64,000 nt of DNA from Ilumatobacter coccineus YM16-304 (GCF_000348785.1 NC_020520.1:3038001-3102000); one strand, 5' to 3'. Positions 1 through 8,836 are shown, counted from the first letter of the stretch. Notes: generated by a model not told the origin, from the sequence alone. Made by a program: numbers and translations.

Positions 1-1
1 C

Positions 2-1192
2 AAACAGACGGTGGAAGAAGACCTCGGGGCTCGCCTCGACGACGTCTTCGAGTACTTCGACGAGACGGCCCTCGCCGCCGCCTCGATCGCCCAGGTCCAC
101 GCCGCCCGCCTCCGAACCGGCGAAGAGGTCGTGGTGAAGGTGCAGCGGCCATCGGTGTCACGCCTCGTTCGCAAAGACCTCCGCGTCATGGCGTGGCTCG
201 CCCCGCACCTCGTCGGCCGCATCCCCGTCGCCGCGCTCGCCAACCCGCCCGCGCTGGTCGAACTCTTCGCCGAAACCATCGTCGAAGAACTCGACTTCCG
301 GATGGAGGCGGCCAACATGCTCGACGTGGCCACGATGCTCCACGACCTCGAGCAAGACCGCTACGTGGTGCCCCGCCCCCACCCCTCGCTCGTGACCCGG
401 CGTGTACTCGTCATGGAGCGCGTGCACGGCTTCAACTTCGACGACGTCGCCGGCATGAAAGACGCCGGGATCGACACCGAAGACGTCGTGCGGACGGCGA
501 TGATCGCCTTCATGGAAGGCGCCATCGTCGAGGGCATCTTCCACGGCGACCTGCACGGCGGCAACCTGTTCGTGCTCGCCGACGGACGCACCGCGCTGCT
601 CGACTACGGCATCGTCGGACGGCTCAGCGGCCCCCGCCGCAATGCGTTCCTGCGCCTCATGCTCGGGGCGACCACCAACGATCCCAGGAGCCAGGTCGAG
701 GCGCTGCGCGACCTCGGCGCGCTCCCGGTCGACACCGACATCGATGCGGTCATCCGCGATCTCCGACTCGACCAGGACGTCATCGACCCCACGACGCTGA
801 CCGGCGAGGAGATGGTCGCCGAGGTCCAGCGGGTGGTCAAGGCGATGCTCGGCTACGGCGCCAAGCTCCCGAAGGAACTGATGCTGTACGTGAAGAACCT
901 CGTGTTCCTCGACGGCGCCATCGCCCGGCTCGCCCCCGATCTCGACCTGATCGGCGAGGTGTCGAACATCTCGATGATGTTCGCCATGAAGCACGGCGAG
1001 CGTCTCGGACGCGAACTCGGCGTGAACCCCAACGAGGTCGAGTTCGACATGGACGGGGTGAAGGCCAGCATGGGCCTCGAATCGAACGTCAACTCCCTCA
1101 CCTATCGCGAGCTCCAGCAGCGTCGAGCGCTCATCCAGAAGCGCATGCAAGAGCACGTCGAAGCCGAGGGCGGCAAGATCAAGATGACCTGA
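2..1192 (+). CDS. ABC1/AarF (UbiB-type) atypical kinase, 5' end cut off
   Basis: The frame is open from the window edge, so the true start lies upstream. The visible 396 or so residues show the ABC1 kinase fold: the nucleotide-binding lysine in VVKVQRPSV, the catalytic-loop motif HGDLHGGN, and LLDYGIVG in place of the usual metal-binding DFG. The A-rich AAASIAQVH segment typical of the family precedes the lysine. Family members are ATP-dependent small-molecule or lipid kinases; UbiB supports ubiquinone synthesis, but most actinobacteria use menaquinone, so the substrate is unknown. The gene is followed after about 57 nt by nucS, with a perfect palindrome between them that may serve as its terminator. 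Family is confident, role is not. Confidence 0.9.
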   Translation, partial: KQTVEEDLGARLDDVFEYFDETALAAASIAQVHAARLRTGEEVVVKVQRPSVSRLVRKDLRVMAWLAPHLVGRIPVAALANPPALVELFAETIVEELDFRMEAANMLDVATMLHDLEQDRYVVPRPHPSLVTRRVLVMERVHGFNFDDVAGMKDAGIDTEDVVRTAMIAFMEGAIVEGIFHGDLHGGNLFVLADGRTALLDYGIVGRLSGPRRNAFLRLMLGATTNDPRSQVEALRDLGALPVDTDIDAVIRDLRLDQDVIDPTTLTGEEMVAEVQRVVKAMLGYGAKLPKELMLYVKNLVFLDGAIARLAPDLDLIGEVSNISMMFAMKHGERLGRELGVNPNEVEFDMDGVKASMGLESNVNSLTYRELQQRRALIQKRMQEHVEAEGGKIKMT

Positions 1193-1199
1193 GCTCGCA

Positions 1200-1224
1200 T
1201 CATCCGGTGTCTGACACCGGATGA
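1200..1224. repeat. Perfect 25-bp palindrome, copy 1 of 2
   Basis: Arms TCATCCGGTGTC and GACACCGGATGA are perfect 12-bp complements around a single T. It starts 8 nt after the stop codon of the ABC1 kinase and ends before nucS. A near-identical copy lies at 7474-7498. It could act as a terminator hairpin or be a dispersed REP-like element. Confidence 0.85.
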
Positions 1225-1249
1225 CTCGCTGGCGATAGGGTCGGCGCTC

Positions 1250-1921
1250 GTGCGCTTGGTGATTGCCCGTTGTTCCGTCGACTACGCCGGTCGTCTCGAC
1301 GCCCATCTGCCCGAGGCGAATCGCCTCATCATGCTCAAGGCCGACGGGTGCGTGGCGATCCATGCCGACGGCGGCGCCTACAAGCCCCTCAACTGGATGA
1401 ACGCGCCCAACACGATCGTCGAGATCGACGACGACGACGGGCATCGTTGGGTGGTCAGCAACCACAAGAAGGAAACGCTGACCATCACGCTGCACGAGGT
1501 GCTCTCCGACGTGTCGGAGGAACTCGGCGACGACCCCGGCCTCCAGAAGGACGGCGTGGAGGCCCACCTGCAAGAACTGCTCGCCGCGAGCCCGACCTCG
1601 ATCGAAGAGGGTCTCAAGCTCGTACGACGCGAGTACCCGACCGCCATCGGCCCCGTCGATCTGCTCTGCCGCGACGAATCCGACCAGGTCGTGGCGATCG
1701 AGGTCAAGCGACGGGGCGAGATCGACGGCGTCGAGCAACTGGCCCGCTACATCGAGCGGCTCCAACTCGATTCGTCGCTGGGCGAGGTCCGCGGCGTGTA
1801 TGTGGCGCAGTCGATCAAACCGCAGGCCAAGGTGCTCGCCGAGTCACGTGGCTTCACGTGGGTCGAGGTCGACTACGACGAACTCCGGGGCATGAAGTCC
1901 GACGAGCTCAAACTGTTCTGA
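1250..1921 (+). CDS. nucS: NucS/EndoMS mismatch-specific endonuclease
   Basis: This 223-residue protein matches NucS in length and layout: an N-terminal beta-rich DNA-binding and dimerisation part (residues 1-115) and a C-terminal PD-(D/E)XK nuclease with D137 in GPVDLL and E151/K153 in AIEVKRR. The protein ends in a hydrophobic-Phe tail (LKLF), the kind of peptide by which NucS contacts the replication sliding clamp. In actinobacteria lacking MutS/MutL, NucS makes a double-strand cut at mismatches and is the non-canonical mismatch repair enzyme. The GTG at 1250 is used; it gives the standard MRLVIARC start. It stands alone between a kinase gene and a convergent lipoprotein gene. Confidence 0.95.
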   Translation: MRLVIARCSVDYAGRLDAHLPEANRLIMLKADGCVAIHADGGAYKPLNWMNAPNTIVEIDDDDGHRWVVSNHKKETLTITLHEVLSDVSEELGDDPGLQKDGVEAHLQELLAASPTSIEEGLKLVRREYPTAIGPVDLLCRDESDQVVAIEVKRRGEIDGVEQLARYIERLQLDSSLGEVRGVYVAQSIKPQAKVLAESRGFTWVEVDYDELRGMKSDELKLF

Positions 1922-1967
1922 GGCTGCTGCTCGGCCGAGGGACGTCCTCGACGAAGCCGACGCACCG

Positions 1968-2855
1968 TCAGCACGATCGGCTGGGGTAGGCCGGTCGGGC
2001 GAGCACCTGATACGTGACGCCGTCCTCGGCGAAGAACGTCAGTTGATCGGCGCTCTCGAGCAGCTCACCGACCTGCGCGGCGTCGACTTCGGTGCAATCG
2101 GCGGCATCGGCGAGGATCACCCCCGTGTCGGTCGGCCACTCGACGACGGTGGGCTCGAGTTCGTAGCCCGACAGGTCACCGGCAGGAACCGCCGAGAGTT
2201 GGTAGGCCTCCGGTCGGTGCGGTTCGGCCGGGCCGAGCGCATCTGCTCCGACCAGCGCCGGGATGTCACCGAGCAACGCCACGAACTCTTCCAGGCCGCT
2301 CGCTGCGCCGAGTCGATCCCCCTCGGGCTGGAGTTCGTCCAGTGACTCGTCGATCCCCAGCGCATACGCCTCGTGGACGTAGGTCTCGCCGTCGACGGTG
2401 ATCCGCAGCGTGGCGGTGCTGGCATCGGCCACGTGAGCATGCTCCGGATAGGTGACATCGGCGAACAGCCCGGCGTCCCGCGCCGCGTCGAGCAACCTGT
2501 CGATGCCCTCCTGCGTGATGGTCTGGACGTTCGCCGGCGGAACCAGCGGTCCGGGATAGATGGCGATGGTCGGAGCAGGCGTGATCAGCCGCCCATCGGA
2601 GGTCAACAGCACCTGCGGTTGCTGCTGGAAGGCGACGTCGCGAGTGGTGAAGCCGCCGTAGTAGCCGAACTCCAGCATCGCGGTGACGGGTTGGTCGGGA
2701 TCCGGAAGCGTGGTGGGCACGGTGGTCACATCGGTCACGGGAGGCAACGGGTCGCCGGTCTGAGCAGGGGCGCCGGCATCGTCGGAACCACACGCTGCCA
2801 GCACGGCAGCAGCGGGTGCGGTGAGCAACAGGGTGAGAAGCGTTCGTCGTTCCAT
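1968..2855 (-). CDS. Putative lipoprotein of unknown function
   Basis: A 295-residue protein with start [22 protein letters not shown]: arginines, a hydrophobic stretch and a lipobox ending LAAC, so it should be a membrane-anchored lipoprotein, possibly Tat-exported. A proline/threonine-rich linker follows, then a soluble domain of about 250 residues with no motif I can name. The open frame runs upstream over the neighbouring mscR gene on the other strand, but the ATG at 2855 with a signal peptide directly behind it is the sensible start. It is convergent with nucS and divergent from mscR. Function unknown. Confidence 0.8.
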   Translation of the reverse strand: MERRTLLTLLLTAPAAAVLAACGSDDAGAPAQTGDPLPPVTDVTTVPTTLPDPDQPVTAMLEFGYYGGFTTRDVAFQQQPQVLLTSDGRLITPAPTIAIYPGPLVPPANVQTITQEGIDRLLDAARDAGLFADVTYPEHAHVADASTATLRITVDGETYVHEAYALGIDESLDELQPEGDRLGAASGLEEFVALLGDIPALVGADALGPAEPHRPEAYQLSAVPAGDLSGYELEPTVVEWPTDTGVILADAADCTEVDAAQVGELLESADQLTFFAEDGVTYQVLARPAYPSRSC

Positions 2856-2990
2856 GTGTGTTTGACGACCGCGCGTCCACGTCGGTTCCCGATCGGTTCG
2901 TACTGCTGGTGTGACGTCGCCCACACATGTCTCACGCACGTGCGGAGCGAACGTGGTCAGCGCTCCGCGGAAGCCACTAGGTTGCTCGGC

Positions 2991-4076
2991 ATGAGCCAAG
3001 AAGTACGCGGAATCATTGCCAAGGCGAAGGGCGAACCGGTGTCGATGGAGACCATCGTCATCCCCGATCCCGGCCCGGGCGAGGCGGTCGTCGAGATCCA
3101 GGCGTGCGGTGTCTGCCACACCGACCTGCACTACCGCGAAGGCGGCATCAACGACGAGTTCCCGTTCCTGCTCGGCCACGAAGCAGCAGGTGTCGTCGAG
3201 TCGATCGGCGAGGGTGTCACCAACGTCGAGGTCGGCGACTACGTCGTGCTCAACTGGCGAGCGGTGTGCGGCAACTGCCGCGCCTGCAAGCGTGGCGAAG
3301 CGCAGTACTGCTTCGACACGCACAACGCGGCGCAGAAGATGACGCTCACCGACGGCACCGAACTCTCGCCGGCTCTCGGTATCGGAGCGTTCTGTGAGAA
3401 GACGCTCGTCCACTCCGGCCAGTGCACCAAGGTCGATCCGAAGGCCCCGGCCACCGCTGCCGGTCTGCTCGGTTGCGGCGTGATGGCGGGCATCGGCGCA
3501 GCGATCAACACCGGCCAGGTCACGCGCGGCCAGTCGGTCGCCGTGTTCGGTTGTGGCGGCGTCGGTGATGCGGCGATCGCCGGGGCGAAGCTCGCAGGTG
3601 CGTCGACGATCATCGCGGTCGACATCGACGATCGCAAGCTCGAGTGGGCAAAGGGTTTCGGCGCCACGCACACGTGCAACTCGAGCAACGTCGACCCGGT
3701 CGAGTACATCCAGTCGGTCACCGACGGCAACGGCGCCGACGTGTGCATCGAAGCCATCGGCCACCCCGCCGTCTACAAGCAGTGCTTCGAGGCTCGTGAC
3801 CTCGCCGGCACCGTGGTCCTGGTCGGCGTTCCGAACCCCGAGATGACCATCGAGCTGCCCTTCATCGAAGTGTTCGGCCGGGGCGGATCGCTCAAGTCGA
3901 GTTGGTACGGCGACTGCCTGCCCGAGCGTGACTTCCCGATGCTGATCGACCTCTACCTGCAGGGTCGCCTCGACCTCGATGGTTTCGTGTCCGAAGAGAT
4001 CGGCCTCGGCGATGTCGAGGAGGCGTTCCACAAGATGGAGCGCGGCGAAGTGCTGCGCTCGGTCGTGGTGCTCTGA
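2991..4076 (+). CDS. mscR: S-(hydroxymethyl)mycothiol dehydrogenase (mycothiol-dependent formaldehyde dehydrogenase)
   Basis: A zinc-dependent medium-chain alcohol dehydrogenase of 361 residues. Catalytic zinc ligands C42 and the H63-E64 pair are in CGVCHTD and GHEAAG; the structural zinc loop has C93, C96, C99 and C107. [10 protein letters not shown] loop binds NAD. The sequence [14 protein letters not shown] near the C-terminus is typical of the mycothiol-dependent form, which oxidises the formaldehyde-mycothiol adduct. The ATG at 2991 gives MSQEVRGII; an open extension upstream overlaps the divergent lipoprotein and is not coding. The stop overlaps the start of a metallo-beta-lactamase gene by one base (TGATG). 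The same pairing is known in Mycobacterium (Rv2259-Rv2260). Strong evidence that the host makes mycothiol. Confidence 0.93.
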   Translation: MSQEVRGIIAKAKGEPVSMETIVIPDPGPGEAVVEIQACGVCHTDLHYREGGINDEFPFLLGHEAAGVVESIGEGVTNVEVGDYVVLNWRAVCGNCRACKRGEAQYCFDTHNAAQKMTLTDGTELSPALGIGAFCEKTLVHSGQCTKVDPKAPATAAGLLGCGVMAGIGAAINTGQVTRGQSVAVFGCGGVGDAAIAGAKLAGASTIIAVDIDDRKLEWAKGFGATHTCNSSNVDPVEYIQSVTDGNGADVCIEAIGHPAVYKQCFEARDLAGTVVLVGVPNPEMTIELPFIEVFGRGGSLKSSWYGDCLPERDFPMLIDLYLQGRLDLDGFVSEEIGLGDVEEAFHKMERGEVLRSVVVL

Positions 4077-4702
4077 TGGCGTTCGAACTGGTCACGACCG
4101 ACGGCATCTTCGCCCTCGACGGCGGCGAGTGGGAGGTCACCAACAACATCTGGCTCGTCGGTGATGACAAGGAAGTCCTGATCTTCGACGCCGCGCACGA
4201 CCACCAACCGATCGTCGACGCGGTCAACGGCCGCAAGGTGAAGGGCATCGTGCTCACCCACGGGCACAACGATCACATCAACGCCGCGGTCGCACTGCGC
4301 GATGCGGTCGACGCACCGATCCTGCTGCACGAGTTCGACCGCTTCCTCTGGAGCGTCGTGTATCCCGAACACGACTTCGACGGCCCGATCGAACCGGGGC
4401 GCACGCTGACGGCGGGCGGCCACGAACTCGGGATCCTCCACACGCCGGGCCACTCCCCCGGTTGCTGCTGCTTCCACGACGTCGCCACCGGAGCGGTCGT
4501 CAGTGGCGACACGCTGTTCTGCGGAGGCCCGGGTGCGACCGGTCGGGTGTACTCCGACGAGCCGACGATCCTCGCGTCGATCCGCAACGTGCTGCTCGAA
4601 CTCCCCGATCACACGGTCGTCCACACCGGCCACGGCGACACCACGACCATCGGCGCCGAACGCGACGGCGTCCTCGCCCGCGCCGCCGAACTCCACCTCT
4701 GA
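4076..4702 (+). CDS. Metallo-beta-lactamase fold hydrolase coupled to mscR
   Basis: A 208-residue single-domain MBL-fold protein. The dinuclear metal site is visible as T61-HGHNDH with H62, H64, D66 and H67, then H in HTPGHSPG and a later D in VSGDTLFCGG, and a last H in VVHTGHGDTT. This is the glyoxalase II-like subgroup. Start and stop codons of mscR and this gene overlap, so they are translationally coupled. By position it probably hydrolyses the S-formylmycothiol product to formate and free mycothiol, but that is inferred from context and from the Rv2260 parallel. Confidence 0.9.
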   Translation: MAFELVTTDGIFALDGGEWEVTNNIWLVGDDKEVLIFDAAHDHQPIVDAVNGRKVKGIVLTHGHNDHINAAVALRDAVDAPILLHEFDRFLWSVVYPEHDFDGPIEPGRTLTAGGHELGILHTPGHSPGCCCFHDVATGAVVSGDTLFCGGPGATGRVYSDEPTILASIRNVLLELPDHTVVHTGHGDTTTIGAERDGVLARAAELHL

Positions 4703-4738
4703 CCCCGGTCGCCCCCGGCGCAACGTCCCCGAGCGACG

Positions 4739-4784
4739 TTTCGCCCCTCCAAGACGTCACCGATGACGAAGACCAGGGGTAAAA
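4739..4784. repeat. 46-bp nested-hairpin element, copy a
   Basis: Aligns without gaps to the copies at 4960 and 5021. The outer arms are TTTCGCCCCT and AGGGGTAAAA, with one broken pair and one G-T pair; the inner part is ACGTCACCGATGACG. This is the most diverged of the three. Confidence 0.7.
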
Positions 4785-4789
4785 GGACC

Positions 4790-4933
4790 ACGCGACCACA
4801 TCGAGCCTGGGCAAAAATCACCCCGACGCGACCACATCGAGCCTGGGCAAAAATCACCCCCACGCGACCACATTTGGCCTGGGCAAAAATCACCCTCACG
4901 CGACGACATCGAGCCTGGGCAGAAATCACCCTC
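4790..4933. repeat. 36-bp tandem repeat array A, four units
   Basis: Units begin at 4790, 4826, 4862 and 4898, each exactly 36 bp, starting ACGCGACCACATCGAGCC and ending in a GGGCAAAAATCACCC-like block. Units differ at only a few positions. There are no spacers, so it is not a CRISPR array. Five further units of the same repeat in the same orientation are at 62425-62604. Confidence 0.9.
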
Positions 4934-4959
4934 AGGCAGCCACGTCGGACGCGTCCGGG

Positions 4960-5005
4960 TTTTGCCCCTCCAGGGCGTCACGGGTGACGGATTCCGGGGG
5001 CAGAA
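4960..5005. repeat. 46-bp nested-hairpin element, copy b
   Basis: The outer arms TTTTGCCCCT and GGGGGCAGAA pair along ten positions with two G-T pairs; the inner palindrome is CGTCACGGGTGACG. It follows array A and precedes copy c by 15 bp. Confidence 0.75.
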
Positions 5006-5020
5006 CTCGGGTCGTGGGGT

Positions 5021-5066
5021 TTTTGCCCCGGCTGGGCGTCACGGATGACGGATTGCCGGGGCAAAA
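5021..5066. repeat. 46-bp nested-hairpin element, copy c
   Basis: The best-preserved copy. Outer arms TTTTGCCCCGGC and GCCGGGGCAAAA are perfect 12-bp complements; an inner stem CGTCA/TGACG with loop CGGA sits in the middle. It ends 75 bp before the manA start. Confidence 0.85.
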
Positions 5067-5141
5067 CCTTGGGGACGGGATGGAGGCTGGAGGGTGTTGC
5101 GGGAAGCGAGAACCCGACGCGAGGGGCCGTATGGTGGCGTG

Positions 5142-6107
5142 ATGCCAGTACGGGTGGTCGAAGGTGTCGTGCAGCACTACGAGTGGGGCGATCCGACGTT
5201 CATCCCGAACCTGCTCGGCGTGGCCGGGAAGGGGAAGCCCTGGGCCGAACTCTGGCTCGGCACCCACCCGAACGGCCCCACGCTGCTCGACAACGGCGAA
5301 CCGTTGAGTGAACTCACCGGCGAACTCACCTACCTGCTGAAGGTACTGTCGGCAGCCGAGCCACTCTCACTGCAGGCGCATCCGACGCCCGAGCAAGCGG
5401 CCGACGGATTCGAGCAGGGCGTGTTCGGCGATGCGTACCCGAAGCCCGAACTCCTCGTCGCACTCACCGAGTTCGAGGCGTTGTGCGGTGTGCGTCCCGA
5501 CGACGCCACGGTCGACCTGCTTCGGCGGATAGGAGCCGATCGGTTGGCCGACACGGTTGCCGCCGACGGTGCTGGCGCCGCGATGCGGGCGCTGTACCTC
5601 GGTGAGATCGACCCCACCGACACGATCGCGGTATGCGCCGACGCTGACGGGCCCGAAGCGGCCTGGGTACGCACGCTCGCCGAGCGCTACCCCGGCGACC
5701 CGAGTGTTGTGGTCACGCTGCTGCTCAACCACGTCACGTTGCAACCGGGTGAGGCGATTCATCTCACGGCCGGCAACCTCCACGCCTACCTGCGCGGTTC
5801 GGGCATCGAGTTGATGCGAGCGAGCGACAACGTCGTTCGCGGCGGCCTCACGGTGAAGGAGGTCGACATCGACCTGCTGCTCGACGTGGTCGATCCCACG
5901 CCACTGGCGCAACCGGTCATGGAGGTGACCGACGGGCGATATCCGCTGCCCGAGGCCGGCGTGGCGCTGCTCAAGCTGGAGGCCGGTGACAGCCACACCG
6001 CCGTCGGGCACGAACTGGCCGTCACGATCGACGGCACGACGCTCTACTTCTCCCCCGGCACGCCGGTCTACGCCGAAACGACCACCTTCGTCGTCACCAC
6101 GCTCTGA
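5142..6107 (+). CDS. manA: Mannose-6-phosphate isomerase, class I
   Basis: A 321-residue type I phosphomannose isomerase that interconverts fructose-6-phosphate and mannose-6-phosphate, feeding GDP-mannose, glycans and mannosylated lipids. Zinc ligands are recognisable: Q78 and H80 in LSLQAHPTPEQA, E103 in YPKPEL, and a later histidine in GNLHAYLRGSGIELM, with the family signature around NVVRGGLT. The ATG at 5142 gives MPVRVVEGVVQHYEWG, where the family normally begins; an earlier in-frame start at 5094 adds an unlike tail. It is convergent with ispG, with a strong hairpin between them. Confidence 0.92.
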   Translation: MPVRVVEGVVQHYEWGDPTFIPNLLGVAGKGKPWAELWLGTHPNGPTLLDNGEPLSELTGELTYLLKVLSAAEPLSLQAHPTPEQAADGFEQGVFGDAYPKPELLVALTEFEALCGVRPDDATVDLLRRIGADRLADTVAADGAGAAMRALYLGEIDPTDTIAVCADADGPEAAWVRTLAERYPGDPSVVVTLLLNHVTLQPGEAIHLTAGNLHAYLRGSGIELMRASDNVVRGGLTVKEVDIDLLLDVVDPTPLAQPVMEVTDGRYPLPEAGVALLKLEAGDSHTAVGHELAVTIDGTTLYFSPGTPVYAETTTFVVTTL

Positions 6108-6117
6108 CCTGACCTGC

Positions 6118-6158
6118 CCGCTTGTTTCTTTTCGACCGGGACCGAGGGAAACATCCGC
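6118..6158. repeat. Degenerate copy of the 41-nt CCGGGAC hairpin
   Basis: The first 25 bases are identical to those of the intact hairpin at 6155-6195, but the right arm is broken (GAGGGAAACAT instead of GAGAAGAAACAAG). The two overlap by a few bases. It looks like a decayed tandem duplicate. Confidence 0.7.
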
Positions 6159-6195
6159 TTGTTTCTTTTCGACCGGGACGAGAAGAAACAAGCGG
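6155..6195. repeat. 41-nt CCGGGAC hairpin, copy 1 (probable bidirectional terminator)
   Basis: Arms CCGCTTGTTTCTT and AAGAAACAAGCGG are perfect 13-bp complements, and three further pairs (one G-T) extend the stem to 16 bp around a nine-base loop GACCGGGAC. It lies between the convergent manA and ispG stops, 4 bp from the latter. A second copy at 30237-30277 has the same length and loop but a different stem sequence. Confidence 0.85.
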
Positions 6196-6199
6196 GTTG

Positions 6200-7417
6200 C
6201 TACTTCTTGCGGATCTCGACGATCTTCTCGTTGGCCAGGTTGGCGTCGTCGCCCTGCTCTTCGAGGAGCTTGGCACGGTCCTTCTCGGCTTCACGGCGGG
6301 CCTTGTCGAGGTCGGCGCGCTTGAGAGCGGCCTCGGTGCCGTGCTCGTGGATGAACTCGGCCCATTCGACGAGCTGATCGACCATCTCGGATTCGGGAAC
6401 CACGGCCACGTTCTGGCCCTTGATGAACAGGTGGCCGCGCTTGTTCCCCGCGGCGATGCCGATGTCGGCGTCGCGAGCCTCACCCGGGCCGTTGACGACG
6501 CACCCCATCACCGCGACCTGAAGCGGGATCTCGCGCTCGCCGAAGGCTTCCATCGCATCGTTGGCGACCTTGATCACGTCGACTTCGGCGCGTCCGCACG
6601 ACGGGCACGCGATCAGGTCGATGTTCTTGCGTTCACGGAGGCCGAGCGCTTCGAGCAGTTGACGACCGGCCTTGGCCTCCTCGACCGGGTCGGCGGTGAG
6701 CGAGTAGCGGATCGTGTCGCCGATGCCCTCCATGAGCAGCGTCGCGATGCCGGCCGTGGCCTTGATCAGCCCAGCGGGCGGCGGGCCGGCCTCGGTGACA
6801 CCGAGGTGCAACGGGTAGTCGGTGACCTCGGCGAGTGCTCGATACGACTCGACCATCAGCGGCACCGACGACGCCTTGACCGAGATCTTGATCAGGTCGA
6901 AGCCGACCTCGTCGAAGTACTGCATCTCGGTCTGCGCCGACTCGACCATGGCTTCGGGGGTGGCCCCGCCGTACTTCTCGTACAGCTTCGGATCGAGGGA
7001 GCCTGCGTTGACGCCGATGCGGATCGGCAGGTTGCGGTCTTTGGCCTCACGGGCCACCGCCTTGATGTGTTCGGGCTTGCGGATGTTGCCGGGGTTGAGG
7101 CGTAGACCGTCGACGCCCGCTTCCATCGCTGCCATCGCCATCCGGTACTGGTGGTGGATGTCGGCGATGATCGGCACAGGCGAGCGTGGCACGATCTGCG
7201 CGAGTCCTTCGGCGGCTTCGATCTCGTTGCACGTACAGCGCACGATGTCGGCACCCGCCGCGGCCAGCGCGTAGATCTGCTGCAGCGTGCCTTCGACGTC
7301 GGAGGTCTTCGTGATCGTCATCGACTGCACCGTGATGGGCGAATCGCCACCGACGGTCACATCGCCGACGGTGATCTGTCGCGTGGGTCGACGTTCAGCA
7401 GCCGAGACAACTTCCAT
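6200..7417 (-). CDS. ispG: 4-hydroxy-3-methylbut-2-en-1-yl diphosphate synthase (IspG/GcpE)
   Basis: The 405-residue enzyme converts MEcPP to HMBPP in the non-mevalonate isoprenoid pathway. The N-terminal TIM barrel starts with QITVGDVTVGGDSPITVQSM; the C-terminal [4Fe-4S] domain has C271 and C274 in ACPSCGR, C306 in MGCVVNG and E313, the four cluster ligands of the family. A charged tail rich in K, E and D (last 40 residues) extends beyond the usual end. It is the last gene of a minus-strand run after dxr and rseP, and dxr belongs to the same pathway. A 97-bp gap with a palindrome separates it from rseP. Confidence 0.96.
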   Translation of the reverse strand: MEVVSAAERRPTRQITVGDVTVGGDSPITVQSMTITKTSDVEGTLQQIYALAAAGADIVRCTCNEIEAAEGLAQIVPRSPVPIIADIHHQYRMAMAAMEAGVDGLRLNPGNIRKPEHIKAVAREAKDRNLPIRIGVNAGSLDPKLYEKYGGATPEAMVESAQTEMQYFDEVGFDLIKISVKASSVPLMVESYRALAEVTDYPLHLGVTEAGPPPAGLIKATAGIATLLMEGIGDTIRYSLTADPVEEAKAGRQLLEALGLRERKNIDLIACPSCGRAEVDVIKVANDAMEAFGEREIPLQVAVMGCVVNGPGEARDADIGIAAGNKRGHLFIKGQNVAVVPESEMVDQLVEWAEFIHEHGTEAALKRADLDKARREAEKDRAKLLEEQGDDANLANEKIVEIRKK

Positions 7418-7473
7418 GAGGATCAGTCAACCATCTCCGAGCGCACGAGACCTCACAGCGACCCAGTTCTGCG

Positions 7474-7498
7474 TCATCTGGTGTCTGACACCGGATGA
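7474..7498. repeat. 25-bp palindrome, copy 2 of 2
   Basis: TCATCTGGTGTC, T, GACACCGGATGA: identical to the copy at 1200-1224 except for one C to T change, which leaves a G-T pair in the stem. It lies just after the rseP stop codon, in the same post-gene position as copy 1. Confidence 0.85.
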
Positions 7499-7514
7499 CG
7501 GCGGGTGGTTGGTC

Positions 7515-8825
7515 CTAGAGGGGGTCGGTGATGTCGAGATACAGCGCGGCGGTGAACAAGCCGAGCAGGAGCACCATGACGCCCATGGCGAACGGCATGA
7601 GGCGTTCGACGTCGGCCATGTAGCGCTGCTTGCCGCCGCGCATCGCTTCTCGTATGCGTTCGTAGGCCGCGACCGCCGCATGCCCACCGTCGAGCGGGAG
7701 CAACGGGAACATGTTGAACACACCGACGAACACGTTGAGCAGGGCGAGCAGCCAGAGCACGCCGTAAATGCCCTCGGCGTCGCCGAGATCGTCGGACACC
7801 CCGGTGACCCCGACCACGCTCGTGGGCCGGGTGGCGAGATCGTCGTTGTCACCCGTGAGGTGGGTGACGATGTTGACGGGGTTGAGCGCCTTGAAGACGC
7901 CCTGCACCGATTCCCACGAGGCGGGGATGATGTCGGTGACGGCGTTGGTGGCGGCGCCGGCGACGCTGTGCTGGGTGTAGATGCGTTCTTGACCGGACGT
8001 GACGCCGAGCAGCGCTCGGCCGGTCTCGGTCGAGCCGAGTCCGACGCTGAAGGCGACTTCTTCACCGTCGCGGAGCACGACGACGTCGAGGAACTCCTGT
8101 GGTTCGTAGGTGCCGACGATGTCGAACACGTCGCGCGTGGTCTCGACGGTCTGGCCGCCGACTTCGACGAACTCATCGCCGACCTGGATGCCGGCTTCTT
8201 CGGCCGGGCCGTTGATCGACAGCGCCGCGACCTGCACGCCCGGCTCGAACTCGTCGGTGCGCTCGCCGATGCCGAGGTAGACGGTGAACAGCAGCGCCAC
8301 CGCGATGATCATGTGCATGATCGACCCAGCGGAGATGACGAGCAGGCGACGCGGGAAGCTCTTCGAGCGGTAGGTGCGATCCTCGTCTTCGGGCTCGACG
8401 TCGTCCATGCGGTTCATGCCGACGATGCGCACGAACGCACCGGCGGGAATGGCACGCACGCCGTACTCGGTCTCGCCGCGCCGGAAGCTCCAGAGCCGAG
8501 GCCCGAAGAACAGGAAGAACTGCGTGGCCTTCATACCCGTCCACTTGGCAGTGGCGAAGTGGCCGAGCTCGTGGAGGAAGATCGAGATGACGACCCCGAC
8601 AACGAACACGAACCACCAGATGTTGAGCACGGCGAGCCACACGAACAGTGCGGCGATGCCGAGCATCGACAGGGCGCCCTGCCACCCTCCGGCGAGTTCG
8701 TCGTCGCCGTTTTCGGTGACGGCGCCGCCCGCCATCAGTTCGCTCTTGATCTTGTCGGAGCGCGTCAGGTTGTCGGCGGGGTTCGGCGGAGCGTCGAACG
8801 GCGACGGGGTGAGTTGATCGGTCAT
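7515..8825 (-). CDS. rseP: Site-2 protease family zinc metalloprotease with PDZ domain (RseP/Rip1-like)
   Basis: A 436-residue intramembrane protease. The zinc motif HELGHF is at residues 85-90 in a membrane helix; a second conserved motif LPLDGGHA sits near residue 385 in a later helix; a PDZ domain occupies roughly 200-270. There are about four membrane helices and a 50-residue hydrophilic N-terminal tail not usual in E. coli RseP. Homologues cut membrane-bound anti-sigma factors and other proteins after a first cut outside. It sits between dxr and ispG, the order seen in many actinobacteria. The stop of dxr is 11 bp upstream, so the two are likely one transcript. Confidence 0.93.
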   Translation of the reverse strand: MTDQLTPSPFDAPPNPADNLTRSDKIKSELMAGGAVTENGDDELAGGWQGALSMLGIAALFVWLAVLNIWWFVFVVGVVISIFLHELGHFATAKWTGMKATQFFLFFGPRLWSFRRGETEYGVRAIPAGAFVRIVGMNRMDDVEPEDEDRTYRSKSFPRRLLVISAGSIMHMIIAVALLFTVYLGIGERTDEFEPGVQVAALSINGPAEEAGIQVGDEFVEVGGQTVETTRDVFDIVGTYEPQEFLDVVVLRDGEEVAFSVGLGSTETGRALLGVTSGQERIYTQHSVAGAATNAVTDIIPASWESVQGVFKALNPVNIVTHLTGDNDDLATRPTSVVGVTGVSDDLGDAEGIYGVLWLLALLNVFVGVFNMFPLLPLDGGHAAVAAYERIREAMRGGKQRYMADVERLMPFAMGVMVLLLGLFTAALYLDITDPL

Positions 8826-8836
8826 GTGCGTGTGGT

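Larger units (their letters stand above)
4703..5141. other. 439-bp gap filled with repeats
   Basis: No gene is supported here. The gap holds three copies of a 46-bp nested hairpin (4739-4784, 4960-5005, 5021-5066) and four tandem 36-bp units (4790-4933) lying between the first and second hairpin. Open frames through this stretch are products of the repeats (36 is a multiple of 3) and lack ribosome binding sites. The last 75 bases before manA are unremarkable and should carry its promoter. Confidence 0.8.

Noticed and set aside
158-1765. Long antisense open frame (535 codons) across the kinase and nucS
   Set aside because: It is a high-GC shadow of two well-supported genes and has no family features.
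2373-2990. N-terminal extension of the mycothiol dehydrogenase
   Set aside because: The extra 206 codons overlap the divergent lipoprotein gene and do not resemble the family; the ATG at 2991 gives the standard start.
4790-4933. CRISPR array
   Set aside because: Units are directly joined with no spacers and no cas gene is in the window.
4757-4987. Open frames on both strands through the 36-bp repeats, with 12-residue protein repeats
   Set aside because: Period 36 is a multiple of three, so all frames stay open by construction. No ribosome site, no start conserved between the two loci, and the same DNA family lies in a different setting at 62.4 kb.
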